Part shown: piece after piece, positions 16,166 through 25,248 of the stretch
Layout: each line of letters starts with the position of its first letter
How positions within the stretch are numbered: position 1 is the stretch's first letter
NCBI RefSeq assembly: GCF_003576455.2
Contig: NZ_CP032869.1
Location: 5,642,001-5,706,000, forward strand
Reading direction: 5' to 3'
DNA length: 64,000 nt
Origin: Mucilaginibacter celer
Lineage (GTDB): Bacteria; Bacteroidota; Bacteroidia; Sphingobacteriales; Sphingobacteriaceae
Program-made: the position numbers and the translations under genes
The notes under the pieces: generated by a model
The model's input: the letters and a program-made list of their open reading frames with translations, nothing else
Databases searched by the model: none
Told to the model about the DNA's origin: nothing

Positions 16166-17041
16166 ATGAAAACTTATTTTATTTTTTCTGTTGGTTTCTG
16201 CCTGATATTATCCTCCTGCAACCATCCGCGCGAACAAAAGGTTCAAATATCAGATGTGATGCTTACGCCCACTCCGGCCGTTAGTGAGATGGAAAGCGTT
16301 GGCAACGCAGATATGGCCCGGAGGCCCTCACCACAGCCCCCTACCAACGCCGACACGGCAAAAAAGATCATCAAAGAGGGCAACATCCGCTTCGAAACCC
16401 GCAACCCAAAAGCCGCGAGACAAAACATCGTAGGCTCACTGCAAAAACTGGGCGGCTATCTTGCCGAAGAAAATGAAACCAACAGCGGCGAAACCAATCA
16501 AAAAGAATACAGCCTTAAAATCAGGGTGCCATCCAAAAATTTCGATGCGTTTTTAAATGGCCTTACATCCAGTGCGGATCATATCGAATCGAAAAACATT
16601 CACATCCGCGATGTTACTACACAGTTTATTGATACCCGCGCCGAAATCAGCAATAATAAACAACTGGAACAACGCTACCTGCAACTTGCCGCCAAAGCCA
16701 CCAAAATGACCGATCTGCTGGCTATCGAGGATAAACTGGCCAGCATTCGCACCGCTATCGATTCGGCACAGGGCCAGCTTAATTACCTGAGCAGCCAGGT
16801 AAGCTACAGTTCGCTCGATATAAGTTTCTACACCAGGCAAGCCGGCGAAGTAAACCCCGGTACCGGATTTGCTTATAAGTTTAAAACCGCGCTGGGCGAG
16901 GGTTGGGAAGTTTTACAAAATATGTTTTTTGCATTAATTGCCTTGTGGCCTTTACTGGCTGTAATAGTGGTTGTTTGGCTGTTGGTAAAGCGTTGGAGAA
17001 AAAGGAAAAATATGGTGATAGCTCCGCAGGATATTGCCTGA
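16166..17041 (+). CDS. DUF4349-domain lipoprotein with C-terminal membrane helix
   Basis: 291 residues. Lipobox LSSC follows a short signal (FIFSVGFCLILSSC). A DUF4349 domain spans about 68-225 (KKIIKEGNIRFETRNPKAAR, VSYSSLDISFYTR), including a predicted coiled-coil region (TDLLAIEDKLASIRTAIDSAQGQLNYL). A C-terminal transmembrane helix (FALIALWPLLAVIVVVWLLV) ends in a basic tail. In other bacteria DUF4349 proteins occur next to anti-sigma genes, but none is near here. The role is unknown; envelope location is well supported. Confidence 0.85.
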   Translation: MKTYFIFSVGFCLILSSCNHPREQKVQISDVMLTPTPAVSEMESVGNADMARRPSPQPPTNADTAKKIIKEGNIRFETRNPKAARQNIVGSLQKLGGYLAEENETNSGETNQKEYSLKIRVPSKNFDAFLNGLTSSADHIESKNIHIRDVTTQFIDTRAEISNNKQLEQRYLQLAAKATKMTDLLAIEDKLASIRTAIDSAQGQLNYLSSQVSYSSLDISFYTRQAGEVNPGTGFAYKFKTALGEGWEVLQNMFFALIALWPLLAVIVVVWLLVKRWRKRKNMVIAPQDIA

Positions 17042-17267
17042 TAATTTTTAATGCACAGGTATGCTGCAAATTAAAACCCTACATTTCTGTTAACAAATTT
17101 ATACTTAAAGTTAATTTGATATTAAAATTATAAAAACAACAATGATAAATGGTATTACTTAGCTAATATTTAATTATAAGGGTAGATATTTTATTAAATT
17201 AATTAATAAATGCTTGACAAGTAGAAAATTAACTACTAATTTTAATCACCCTTTTAATTGATTGATC

Positions 17268-17681
17268 ATGATCCGTGTACGGTCTAAAATTGTACTGTTA
17301 GTCGCTCCCGAAATAGTTGGCGTTAAGGTATTACCCAACAATAAGGTTTTTAAGCATATTTCGGCCACGCTTTCAATTTTCCCCTCCATTCACGAGATCA
17401 AACCCAATCTGCTCATTTTAGATTACGATTATCTTATTAACGATATCGAAAAAATTCTTCGTCGTTTAAGTACCAACCCTTCTTATAAAAACATCAAAAT
17501 CTGTTGCTATAAAAACAAGTGGCACTCTAAGATTGATCCTTTTTTGAAAACGTTAGGTGTTGATCATATTTTTTATGCCGAGGATATGAAAGAAGAACCT
17601 GTGAGGAAAAATATTTTCGAATCAATGAGCGGCATGCTGGATGTACCCGTGCTTAATTTGTTGGCTAAGCCTGCGCATTAG
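17268..17681 (+). CDS. hypothetical receiver-like protein
   Basis: 137 residues from the ATG at 17268 (a TTG at 17262 is the alternative). Alternating beta/alpha pattern with NLLILDYDYL in the position of a phospho-acceptor strand, followed by KNIKICCYKNK and GVDHIFYAED, resembles a CheY-like receiver; the N-terminal acidic pair of true receivers is missing (VLLVAPEI). It could be a pseudo-receiver, but similarity is weak. It is preceded by an AT-rich 226-bp gap (17042-17267) in which I see no gene. Confidence 0.6.
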   Translation: MIRVRSKIVLLVAPEIVGVKVLPNNKVFKHISATLSIFPSIHEIKPNLLILDYDYLINDIEKILRRLSTNPSYKNIKICCYKNKWHSKIDPFLKTLGVDHIFYAEDMKEEPVRKNIFESMSGMLDVPVLNLLAKPAH

Positions 17682-17718
17682 CCCCCCGGCCCCTTTAAGG
17701 GGGAGGAAGCGGAGATAG

Positions 17719-17816
17719 GTCATGCTGAATTTATTTCAGCACCTCACTTGCTAAGCAACCTCGCTAAGCAAACCGTCTACTTGTCCTGTGGGATGCTGAA
17801 ATAAATTCAGCATGAC
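17719..17816. repeat. long inverted repeat (GTCATGCTGAATTTATTTCAGCA type)
   Basis: GTCATGCTGAATTTATTTC at the left is matched by its inverse GAAATAAATTCAGCATGAC at the right, a stem of more than 20 bp with a ~50-bp loop. It sits between two convergent genes, and a short CCCCCCGGCCCCTTTAAGGGGGAGG palindrome precedes it at 17680-17706. Confidence 0.75.
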
Positions 17817-17823
17817 AAAAGGG

Positions 17824-18609
17824 TTAAATCACCACATCCCCTTCAAAAACTCTTTCCGCCGGGCCTTCTAAAAAGATATCAGTAAAAGTTTTACCGTCAT
17901 AATCAAAGCGAATATTGAGATTGCCCCCTAATACTTTTATCGGTGTGGTAACATGGCCTGTTTGCTCGTTATGCTGCGCCATGGCCAGGGCTACGGCGGT
18001 TACTCCGGTACCGCAGGCGTAAGTTTCATCCTCCACCCCGCGCTCAAAGGTGCGTACAAAATAGCCCTCTTCCATCGGTTCAACAAAATTTACGTTGATG
18101 CCTTTTTCGTGGTAGGTTTCGTTATTGCGGATGGCATAGCCCTCGGTGTACATATCGCGGCCGGCAAGGCCATCAACCAGTTTTACGTAGTGCGGCGAGC
18201 CGGTGTTGAGTACATAGGCCTCAGCATCCCGGCTTACATCATTTACATCTATCATTTGCAGGCTCACCCAATTGCCTTCGCCGGTAATTTTGGCATAATG
18301 CGGGCCATCAACCGCCAAAAATTCAGTTTCGGTGTCAATAACACCTAAAAATTTGGCAAAGGCTACAATACAACGGCCGCCATTGCCGCACATGCTGCTT
18401 GGCTGGCCATCGGCATTGTAATATACCATTTCAAAATCGTAGCCATCCTTGTTCTGCAACAGCATCAAACCATCGCCACCAATACCGAAACGACGATCGC
18501 ACAAAGTCGAAATCAGCTTAGGATTATGATGATCAACACGGTTATCGCGGTTATCAATTAAAATAAAGTCGTTACCAGCGCCCTGGTATTTATAAAAGTG
18601 TAAATTCAC
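17824..18609 (-). CDS. dapF: diaminopimelate epimerase
   Basis: 261 residues, normal length. Converts LL- to meso-diaminopimelate for peptidoglycan and lysine synthesis. The two catalytic cysteines are visible in their family context: SSMCGNGGRC and YACGTGVTAVAL. N-terminal FYKYQGAGNDFILIDNR and GGDGLMLL are also diagnostic. The gene is alone on the minus strand, separated from the convergent receiver-like gene by an inverted repeat, and divergent from htrA. No unusual features. Confidence 0.97.
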   Translation of the reverse strand: MNLHFYKYQGAGNDFILIDNRDNRVDHHNPKLISTLCDRRFGIGGDGLMLLQNKDGYDFEMVYYNADGQPSSMCGNGGRCIVAFAKFLGVIDTETEFLAVDGPHYAKITGEGNWVSLQMIDVNDVSRDAEAYVLNTGSPHYVKLVDGLAGRDMYTEGYAIRNNETYHEKGINVNFVEPMEEGYFVRTFERGVEDETYACGTGVTAVALAMAQHNEQTGHVTTPIKVLGGNLNIRFDYDGKTFTDIFLEGPAERVFEGDVVI

Positions 18610-18749
18610 GTAAGTATCCCGTTTAATGTCAACGTGTTATTATCAGCAAAACCCGTGCTAACAATCAACGCGGCCAATGTTTAATCTATTTAACAAAATT
18701 TAACAAAATCCGGGATAACTTATGGTTGATTATCTCGTCTATATGGTAT

Positions 18750-18757
18750 TAAATTTG
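18750..18757 (+). promoter_or_regulatory. Bacteroidota -7 element upstream of htrA-like gene
   Basis: TAAATTTG fits TAnnTTTG and lies 44 bp upstream of the ATG at 18802, leaving a leader of about 38 nt that includes AAGAAAGG as a possible ribosome site. Confidence 0.5.
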
Positions 18758-18801
18758 ATCTGTAAAATAAGTAAACTTAAAATAAGAAAGGCAAATTATA
18801 A

Positions 18802-20337
18802 ATGAAAAAGATAGGTTTAACATTATTAACCGCTTTTGTTGGAGGTGCGATGGCCTTGGGAGTGTATAAGGTTATCGAAAACAAGTACTCAGACGGTTTA
18901 AGCTTTGAGGATAAACAAAAAGTATATTTTACCAGTAACCCGATGCCGGCGGTTTCTTCAACCGGCGATCTGGATTTTACACAGGCAGCAGCCGTGGCAA
19001 CACCGGCGGTGGTTTACATCCGTACTACGTACAGCGCCAAATCAAACGGCGGCGGGCAGGACCAGCTGGAGCAAATGTTTGGCGATATGTTTGGCCAGCG
19101 TTCGCGTCCGCAAGGCCCGCAAATGGCTTCCGGTTCGGGCGTAATTATCTCACCTGATGGTTATATCGTTACCAACAACCACGTGGTTGAAAAGGCCGAT
19201 AAGATCACCGTTTATACTAACGATCACCGTTATTACAGCGCCAAGGTTATTGGCACTGATCCAAGCACCGACCTTGCCCTGATTAAAGTGAGCGCTGCTA
19301 ACCTGCCTATAGTTAAATTAGGCAATAGCGACGACGCCAAAGTTGGCGAGTGGGTGTTGGCCGTAGGTAATCCTTTTAACCTTACCTCAACAGTAACTGC
19401 AGGTATTATCAGCGCCAAAGGCCGTAACATTGGCATCATCGGCAGCGAAAACAGTGAAGATGAAAATCCGTTTGGCCGTACAAGTCGCCAAACCGGCCCG
19501 AAATTGAATAAGGCCATCGAATCATTCATTCAAACAGATGCTGCCATTAACCCTGGTAACAGCGGTGGCGCTTTGGTTAACACCCGTGGCGAGTTGATCG
19601 GCATCAATGCTGCAATTGCTTCGCACACCGGTTCGTACGAAGGTTATGGCTTTGCCATCCCGGTAAACCTGGCTAAAAAGGTATTAAATGATATCAAAAA
19701 ATTCGGCACCGTGAAACGTGGTTACGTAGGCGTAAGCTTTACCGAACTTAACCCGGATAACGCGAAGCGACTGGACATAACAACCGAAAACGGTTTGTAT
19801 GTTAACGACCTGGTACCGGGCGGCGGCGCCGAGCAGGCCGGTATACGTAAAGGCGACATTATTGTAAAAGTTGAAGGCCAACCGGTTTACGAATCATCTG
19901 ATTTGCAAGAACGTGTAGGCCGTTTACAACCGGGTGATAAGATTAATATTACCGTGCTGCGCGATGGTAAAAACAAAGATTTCGCGGTGACACTTAAAGG
20001 CGATGCCGTAGCACCATCGAACCGTACAGCGGCCAACTCAAAATCGGCCGAGGAGTTGTTTAACAAGCTGGGGGCAAGCTTCCACGCTTTAACCCCTGCC
20101 GAGAAAAACAAGCTGCGCGTTAACAGCGGCGTGTTGGTTACCCAGGTGCGCGAAGGTGGTTTGTTTGATGCTGCCGAAATACCGGAAGGTGTGGTGATCA
20201 CCAGCATTAACAAAGTACCGGTTAGCAGTATTGAGGATATTGATAAGGCTATTGTGAAACCGATACAGGGCAATATTATTATTGCCGGTTTATATCCTGA
20301 TGGTTCGCACTTTAGCAGCGCGTTCCCGGCTCAATAA
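18802..20337 (+). CDS. Do/DegP-like periplasmic serine protease (HtrA family)
   Basis: 511 residues. An N-terminal hydrophobic segment (LTLLTAFVGGAMALGVY) exports or anchors it. The trypsin-like domain has the triad H127 (NNHVVE), D157 (TDLALIKV) and S254 (NPGNSGGAL). Two PDZ domains follow (about 300-395 and 415-505; GYVGVSF, GIRKGDIIVKVEGQ, GVVITSINKVP). It degrades or refolds damaged envelope proteins. Its promoter has a TAAATTTG -7 element; no sigma-E-like promoter was recognised. A terminator follows at 20363. Confidence 0.95.
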   Translation: MKKIGLTLLTAFVGGAMALGVYKVIENKYSDGLSFEDKQKVYFTSNPMPAVSSTGDLDFTQAAAVATPAVVYIRTTYSAKSNGGGQDQLEQMFGDMFGQRSRPQGPQMASGSGVIISPDGYIVTNNHVVEKADKITVYTNDHRYYSAKVIGTDPSTDLALIKVSAANLPIVKLGNSDDAKVGEWVLAVGNPFNLTSTVTAGIISAKGRNIGIIGSENSEDENPFGRTSRQTGPKLNKAIESFIQTDAAINPGNSGGALVNTRGELIGINAAIASHTGSYEGYGFAIPVNLAKKVLNDIKKFGTVKRGYVGVSFTELNPDNAKRLDITTENGLYVNDLVPGGGAEQAGIRKGDIIVKVEGQPVYESSDLQERVGRLQPGDKINITVLRDGKNKDFAVTLKGDAVAPSNRTAANSKSAEELFNKLGASFHALTPAEKNKLRVNSGVLVTQVREGGLFDAAEIPEGVVITSINKVPVSSIEDIDKAIVKPIQGNIIIAGLYPDGSHFSSAFPAQ

Positions 20338-20362
20338 GCTTTTTTTATAGTGATTTTATAGG

Positions 20363-20393
20363 AAAGCCCTGGTCTTTGGATCGGGGCTTTTTG
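20363..20393 (+). terminator. intrinsic terminator after htrA-like gene
   Basis: AAAGCCC pairs with GGGCTTT around a 14-nt loop, followed by T residues, 25 bp after the stop codon. Confidence 0.75.
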
Positions 20394-20490
20394 TTTGATG
20401 AGATTGGTTGCAGGGGCTAAGTTTGATCCCTGTCGGGCATTTGTTTAGAGCGGTGAATGCCAATCATTATTGTTTACATTTTTTAATAAT

Positions 20491-20498
20491 TAAATTTG
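20491..20498 (+). promoter_or_regulatory. -7 element immediately before start codon (leaderless gene)
   Basis: TAAATTTG fits TAnnTTTG and ends only 3 nt before the ATG at 20502, so the transcript would begin at or within the start codon. Confidence 0.5.
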
Positions 20499-20501
20499 TG
20501 T

Positions 20502-20711
20502 ATGGAAACGTTTATTGTACATCCTGAAAACAAAGAACAATCGGCAGCTATCAAGGCTTTTTTAAAGGCACTCAAAATCAACTTTGAAAAGCACGAAAAA
20601 GGCACCTACAATCCCGAATTTGTGGAGCAGGTATTAGCGGGTGAAACTGCGCGTAAGGCAGGAAAAAAAGGTGTTAGAGTAAACACCGATTTGTGGTTGA
20701 TGACATTATAA
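20502..20711 (+). CDS. DUF2683-like small protein, possible orphan antitoxin
   Basis: 69 residues from the ATG at 20502. The start METFIVHPENKEQSAAIKAFLKALKINFEK and the middle YNPEFVEQVLAG match the DUF2683-type small proteins of Bacteroidota, which I associate with antitoxin-like genes placed before RelE/ParE-type toxins. No toxin gene follows: only 68 bp separate it from a convergent gene. The C-terminus (TDLWLMTL) looks slightly altered compared with what I remember of the family. A -7 element three bases before the ATG implies a leaderless message. Confidence 0.7.
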   Translation: METFIVHPENKEQSAAIKAFLKALKINFEKHEKGTYNPEFVEQVLAGETARKAGKKGVRVNTDLWLMTL

Positions 20712-20779
20712 ATGTTTATTCCCTACGAGGGCATTACGAATAGAACTTGAACGATCTACATAAAGGCGAGATCAACATC

Positions 20780-22537
20780 TTAAAACAAATTAATCCCCAC
20801 ACTCCATCCAACCCAGCCAGTCCAGTTGCGGTTGCCTTCAATAAAGGAGTGATGCAGATCGCGCACATAAGCATAACCATCAACCCGCGAACGCTGATCT
20901 GAATAAAGAAAGTTTAAAGACGGCCCGGCAGAGATGGAAAACATCTTTGCTGTTTTAAAAGTAAGATCGAGATTGAACTTGCTGAGTTGATTGGTTTTTA
21001 GCCAGGTGCCCTGGTAAAGATAACTTGAGCCCAGCTCAGTATTGATAGCCAGTTTTCTGCCCAAACCAAACTCTCTCCCAAAACCTAAACCGAACGAGTA
21101 TAGTTTACCGTCCCCATCAAACCGCAGCCCTCCCTGCCATATGGTGTATAGCTTACTATTACCATTTTTAAAAGCGAGATTAAGGTTTTGTGTTTCGTTG
21201 GTTGAAATTACCAGTTTATGATAGCCACTGTTTATGATATTAAGCAGGCCGATGCTGAAGCCAGAGGAAGTATCGGCAATATTAACCAAACCTATCTGCA
21301 CACCTGTTAGATGTTTAGCATAGTTAAAAAGTCCGGCTACCTGTAAACCATCAAACTTTTGGCTGGCTATGTTACCTATGGCCGCTACCTGTACGGCATC
21401 TGAGTTTTTACCGGCAATATTACCTATAGCTCCCAATTGTATCCCTCTTACCGAGCCGCGGGTATGGTTATATAAACCCGAGAGCTGGATACCGTTCAGA
21501 TCCTGCTTTACGCTGTTATGCATCAGCGATAATTGTATTCCCCGCACATTGCCCAGCACATTATTGTAAAGCCCGCCAAGCTGCACGCCGTTTACCGAAC
21601 CGCCAACCACGTTAAAAATCCCGGCTATTTGCACCGCGCCTACATCACCCTTATCCAGATTAAAGATCAATCCCAATTCAAAGCCCTCTACGCCGGCATT
21701 GTATCCGCCTACGGCATTGAGCGAAACCACATTCACCACCTGTCCGCTGAAATCGCCGTGGGTGCTTACGCCGGGTATGGCCGAAGCCTGAAACGGTGCC
21801 TGCGCTATCAGGCCGCCCAGGTTGGCCGCCTGGATTTGTTGTTTGGTAGAAAGGAACAGTTTTCCTAATGCTGTTTTTTCAACGCCATCATAGTCATTGC
21901 TTAATATATAGCCCAGCAGGGTTTTCTTTTTGGCGGCGGCGGTATCGGTACTTATCACTTTAACATCGGCCAGAAAGGTGATGGTGGTATCTTTATAAAA
22001 CTCCTTGCCGATGGTGATGGTAACCGGCCGGCCCTGGTTATGGAGGTTGAGCTCGAAGCGGCCATCCTTATCGGTTAGTGCCGATTGCAGTTCCTCGTGC
22101 GAGTATACGCTGGCGTTGGGTAGTTTTTTGCCTGTCTGCTCGTCGGTTACAGTGCCGCTTATGGTGTAGCTGTCGCCTTCGGTGGCGGCTTTGTCGGTTA
22201 CTATGGTTAGTTGCAGCGGGGCGTATCTCAATATCACAAAGTTTTTGGCTTCGCGATATTCAAAGCGATAGCTCAGCATGTGGTCGAGCACCTCTTTTAT
22301 CGTCCAATTATCGGCGTTTACGGTAACCAGGCTATCGGTTTTTACAATGTTGCTGTTGTAGGAGAAGTAGAAGTTGCCTTTTTCTTCGATGGTTTTGAGC
22401 ACCGTGCCAAGGCGCATTTGGGTTACATGTACGGAGATGTTTTTGGAAAGGATGGAATTGGCATGGGCGCGGTTGGGTAAGCTGCTGAGGAGGAGCAGGA
22501 TAAAACAATACAAAAAACCATGTATTTTATTTAGCAT
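20780..22537 (-). CDS. STN-domain surface protein with beta-helix-like repeats
   Basis: 585 residues. Signal peptide (CFILLLLSSLPNRAHA), an STN domain about 30-95 (ISVHVTQMRLGTVLKTIEEKGNFYFSYNS, VTVNADNWTIKEVLDHML), a carboxypeptidase-like Ig domain about 125-200 (SGTVTDEQTGKKLPNASVYSHEE), then about ten ~20-residue repeats (GVQLGGLYNNVLGNVRGIQL, GLQVAGLFNYA...) like the LA_2272-type surface repeat, and a final barrel-like region. It is the third gene of a sigma-FecR-STN set, but lacks a TonB-receptor barrel and plug. The STN domain probably contacts the FecR protein encoded upstream; the ligand is unknown. Confidence 0.82.
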   Translation of the reverse strand: MLNKIHGFLYCFILLLLSSLPNRAHANSILSKNISVHVTQMRLGTVLKTIEEKGNFYFSYNSNIVKTDSLVTVNADNWTIKEVLDHMLSYRFEYREAKNFVILRYAPLQLTIVTDKAATEGDSYTISGTVTDEQTGKKLPNASVYSHEELQSALTDKDGRFELNLHNQGRPVTITIGKEFYKDTTITFLADVKVISTDTAAAKKKTLLGYILSNDYDGVEKTALGKLFLSTKQQIQAANLGGLIAQAPFQASAIPGVSTHGDFSGQVVNVVSLNAVGGYNAGVEGFELGLIFNLDKGDVGAVQIAGIFNVVGGSVNGVQLGGLYNNVLGNVRGIQLSLMHNSVKQDLNGIQLSGLYNHTRGSVRGIQLGAIGNIAGKNSDAVQVAAIGNIASQKFDGLQVAGLFNYAKHLTGVQIGLVNIADTSSGFSIGLLNIINSGYHKLVISTNETQNLNLAFKNGNSKLYTIWQGGLRFDGDGKLYSFGLGFGREFGLGRKLAINTELGSSYLYQGTWLKTNQLSKFNLDLTFKTAKMFSISAGPSLNFLYSDQRSRVDGYAYVRDLHHSFIEGNRNWTGWVGWSVGINLF

Positions 22538-22578
22538 AGATGTATAACGTTAATTTAGGTATCCAGCTCCATTCCACC

Positions 22579-22675
22579 ACGTCATTGCGAGGAACGAAGC
22601 AATCCCAAACTATACAGGGCGGATTTGCATGGCCGATCTGCTAATCGGGGATTGCTTCGTTCCTTATAATGACGT
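22579..22675. repeat. palindromic repeat, family A copy 1
   Basis: ACGTCATTGCGAGGAACGAAG at the left is matched in inverse by CTTCGTTCCTTATAATGACGT at the right, with an ACTATACAGGGC/CTAATCGGGG loop. Copies are at 41662-41743 and 48022-48099. The stretch 22538-22785 holds this repeat, a degenerate further arm ending near 22767, and no gene. Confidence 0.8.
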
Positions 22676-22785
22676 AATCGTAAATGTCTGATTATCAAAT
22701 ATGTTTTTTTACACGTCATCACGTTTTTTTTCAGGGTTTTCCCTGATGGATACTCGCAATGACGTGGCGTTGAAAACTGTCGGTT

Positions 22786-23772
22786 TTACCTCAACACAAT
22801 CCCCTTCTTCCCCTTCTCCACTTTCACTTTAAATGTTTCTTTAATCACCAGCAACACATCATCCAAAGCCTGATCTTTAAAAACCGTGGTGATAGGCAAG
22901 CCTTCTATCGCCTTATTGCCAATGCTGATATGTGCACCGTACACCTCGTTTAGCGATGCCACCAGCTCGTGCAGCGGGGTTTGATCACATACCAGCTCGT
23001 GGGTGGCGTAGTAATTGTAAAGCCGGCCGCGGATGCTTTCTTTGGCCTGCAGCCCATCTTTCTTTGTCACCAGTACCTTTTCGCCGGGGTTGAGGTTGAT
23101 GTTTTTGCTTTTTTCGCTTACGTTAACAATGCCGGTTTCAACAATCACCTGCGTTTTGCCGCCGCGGCTTTTTACGTTGAATGACGTGCCAACCACCCTA
23201 ACCGTTACACCGTTCACTTTAATTATAAAAGGTTTTATTTTATCGGGCGATACTTTGAAAAAGGCTTCACCTAGCATGGTAACCGGGCGGATTGTTCCGG
23301 TAAACCGTTCGGGGTAAATCAGGGTGCTATGGCTATTCAGCGTAACTTCCGATCCATCTGGCAAGGCCGCCACCCGGGTTTTATCATGGCTCTCTATCTT
23401 AACAAAAGCTATAGCCCTGTTATCATAATAATGGCTAATGGTTAGCCAGGCCACCGTACATACCAACAGTACAGATGCGGCTATGCCGACCCAATACCTT
23501 GGCTTCATTTTGCGCACTCTAACCGGGGCAGAAGCTACTTCTTTATTCATCCGGTTTTGCAGGCGGATAAAGGCGGCGTCCTCATCCACATTGCGGGTAC
23601 CTGCAATCTGCTGACTCTGATCCCATATCAGCTTGAAATTTTCGTATTCCTGCTGGTTGGCCGCATCGGCCAATAGCCAGTTTTGTATCGCTTCGGCCTC
23701 GGCGGGCGTGGCTTCGCCAACAAGGTATTTCACCAGCAAATCATCATTTATGGGCATACCGGTATAGCTCAT
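22786..23772 (-). CDS. FecR-family anti-sigma factor
   Basis: About 328 residues from the ATG at 23772, whose ATGA overlaps the stop of the sigma gene; an in-frame TTG at 23781 or a later ATG at 23757 are less likely. N-terminal cytoplasmic helical region (LLVKYLVGEATPAEAEAIQNWL) binds sigma; one transmembrane helix about 94-112 (YWVGIAASVLLVCTVAWLTI); periplasmic FecR domain (AALPDGSEVTLNSHSTLIYPERF, LGEAFFKVSPD) and a C-terminal STN-interacting domain (LHELVASLNEVYGAHISIGN). It relays a signal from the STN protein downstream to the sigma factor upstream. Confidence 0.93.
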   Translation of the reverse strand: MSYTGMPINDDLLVKYLVGEATPAEAEAIQNWLLADAANQQEYENFKLIWDQSQQIAGTRNVDEDAAFIRLQNRMNKEVASAPVRVRKMKPRYWVGIAASVLLVCTVAWLTISHYYDNRAIAFVKIESHDKTRVAALPDGSEVTLNSHSTLIYPERFTGTIRPVTMLGEAFFKVSPDKIKPFIIKVNGVTVRVVGTSFNVKSRGGKTQVIVETGIVNVSEKSKNINLNPGEKVLVTKKDGLQAKESIRGRLYNYYATHELVCDQTPLHELVASLNEVYGAHISIGNKAIEGLPITTVFKDQALDDVLLVIKETFKVKVEKGKKGIVLR

Positions 23773-24410
23773 ACAAACCAATCAATTAATAACAATAAAA
23801 CAATGGGTAAAAACTCGGCCAGCTTTTGGCGCATTACCCGCAGCGCCTTGCCCATCTGGTTTTCGATGGTTTTGATCGAGAGGCCCATCTGATCGGCAAT
23901 TTGCTGGTATTTTAACTGCTCGAACCTGCTGAGCTGAAAAATAATGCGGCACTGCTCGGGCAGTTCGCTCATGGCTTTTTCAATATGGCTTTGCAGTTCG
24001 GCAGCCATTAGTTTTTTTGAGGCCGGTTCATCGCCGCCTGTGTTTTGTTCCATCTCATCAGCATAATAAACGCCGAAGCCGGCGCGCACCTTCTGGTGTT
24101 TCAGATAGTTTAAACTTTCGTTATGTACAGCCCGGTACAGGTAGGCCTTGATGCTGCCGTCGGTTTTTAGCTGATCGCGTTTTTCCCAAACACGGCAGAA
24201 AACGTTTTGCACCACCTCTTCGGCCTGTTCATCGTCCTTTAAAAAAGTATAGGCGTAGGCGTGCAAACTTTTAAAGTGATCTTTAAACAGTCGCTCAAAA
24301 GCCTTTGGGCTTCCCTGCTTTATTAAAGTAATGGCCGTGCTATCGCTGTATTCCACTTTCAGGGTGTAGATGTCGGCATTAAAGATAGCAGGTTTGGCCT
24401 TTAAATTCAT
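23769..24410 (-). CDS. ECF-type RNA polymerase sigma factor
   Basis: 213 residues. Sigma region 2 (FERLFKDHFKSLHAYAYTFLKDDEQAEEVVQNVF) and region 4 (LPEQCRIIFQLSRFEQLKYQQIADQMGLSIKTIENQMGKAL) are clear, so it belongs to the Bacteroidota FecI-like group. The C-terminus has a hydrophobic tail (LPIVLLLLIDWFV) not needed for DNA binding, common in this group. Overlap with fecR-like gene indicates coupled translation; the cognate signal input is the STN protein at 20780-22537. Confidence 0.95.
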   Translation of the reverse strand: MNLKAKPAIFNADIYTLKVEYSDSTAITLIKQGSPKAFERLFKDHFKSLHAYAYTFLKDDEQAEEVVQNVFCRVWEKRDQLKTDGSIKAYLYRAVHNESLNYLKHQKVRAGFGVYYADEMEQNTGGDEPASKKLMAAELQSHIEKAMSELPEQCRIIFQLSRFEQLKYQQIADQMGLSIKTIENQMGKALRVMRQKLAEFLPIVLLLLIDWFV

Positions 24411-24428
24411 AGCGTGGAATGTTAAAAA

Positions 24429-25109
24429 TCAGGCCAGCTGAATTTGGATGGTATACAGCGAATGGTGGATATCAACCTTGCTGCACACGCCGTTGGTATA
24501 GCTGTAAAAATTGTAATTACCATCGGGCAGGTCAATGCGGTACACATGCGGGCTCACCTGCTTCACCTGCAAAAACTGCTGAAAATTATCCGAATATACC
24601 TGCGCCTCATCATCAGGCTCGCGGCAGTACAACAGCATCAGGTTAGCGCCAATCTGCTGCTGATCCAACTTGCCACATTTGCCCTCGGCCACCGTTTGAT
24701 AACCCGAAGCCACAGCCCTGGTTTGGCGGTTACATTTTTCCTTATCATTAACATGGCGGCACACGGTAGAGTTAATGAGCTTGCCATTGCTAAACATGCT
24801 CTCTTCCTGGATATCAACTTTTACGCTGAAAATGAAGCGCATTTTTACTTCCGAGATCATTTTGAGGTACAGCTCATCGCCCTGCTGCCTGCGGTACAAA
24901 TTAAGGTGACCAACCACCTTGCCGCTGTGCAGCACATTGTATTTTACCGTTTGCTCCTGCGCCGCACTGCCCGAGGCCAGGCCCAGCAACGCCAGAATAG
25001 CGGCCGCCCGTTTTAGCGGTTTAAGAATTTTTATTACCGGGAAGCTTTTGGCATGCCAGGCGGGGAGTATATATTTTTTAAATAACCAAATTATTAATGC
25101 GGGTATCAT
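24429..25109 (-). CDS. secreted DUF6134-like protein
   Basis: 226 residues. The N-terminus is long; a signal peptide-like segment (RAAAILALLGLASGSAAQ) ends near residue 50. The mature part (VKYNVLHSGKVVGHLNLYRRQQGDELYLKMISEVKMRF, then SMFSNGKLINSTVCRHVN) resembles the DUF6134 family, beta-rich proteins of unknown function found in Bacteroidota. It lies 18 bp upstream of the sigma gene on the same strand and may be co-transcribed with the surface-signalling set. No enzyme motif seen. Confidence 0.72.
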   Translation of the reverse strand: MIPALIIWLFKKYILPAWHAKSFPVIKILKPLKRAAAILALLGLASGSAAQEQTVKYNVLHSGKVVGHLNLYRRQQGDELYLKMISEVKMRFIFSVKVDIQEESMFSNGKLINSTVCRHVNDKEKCNRQTRAVASGYQTVAEGKCGKLDQQQIGANLMLLYCREPDDEAQVYSDNFQQFLQVKQVSPHVYRIDLPDGNYNFYSYTNGVCSKVDIHHSLYTIQIQLA

Positions 25110-25248
25110 GAGTAATCATTTTAAGGTAATTGAATAAAGTAGCTAACGCGTTTACTTTATTACAACAACCGAAAGTGTTACCCCTATGTGATTGCATTTT
25201 TTTTGTTGGCTTGGATTTGTTCTACTTAATCTATCTGTATTATATATT

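Noticed and set aside
20712-20779. Toxin gene after the DUF2683-like gene
   Set aside because: Only 68 bp remain before the convergent STN-protein gene and no frame resembles a RelE/ParE toxin.
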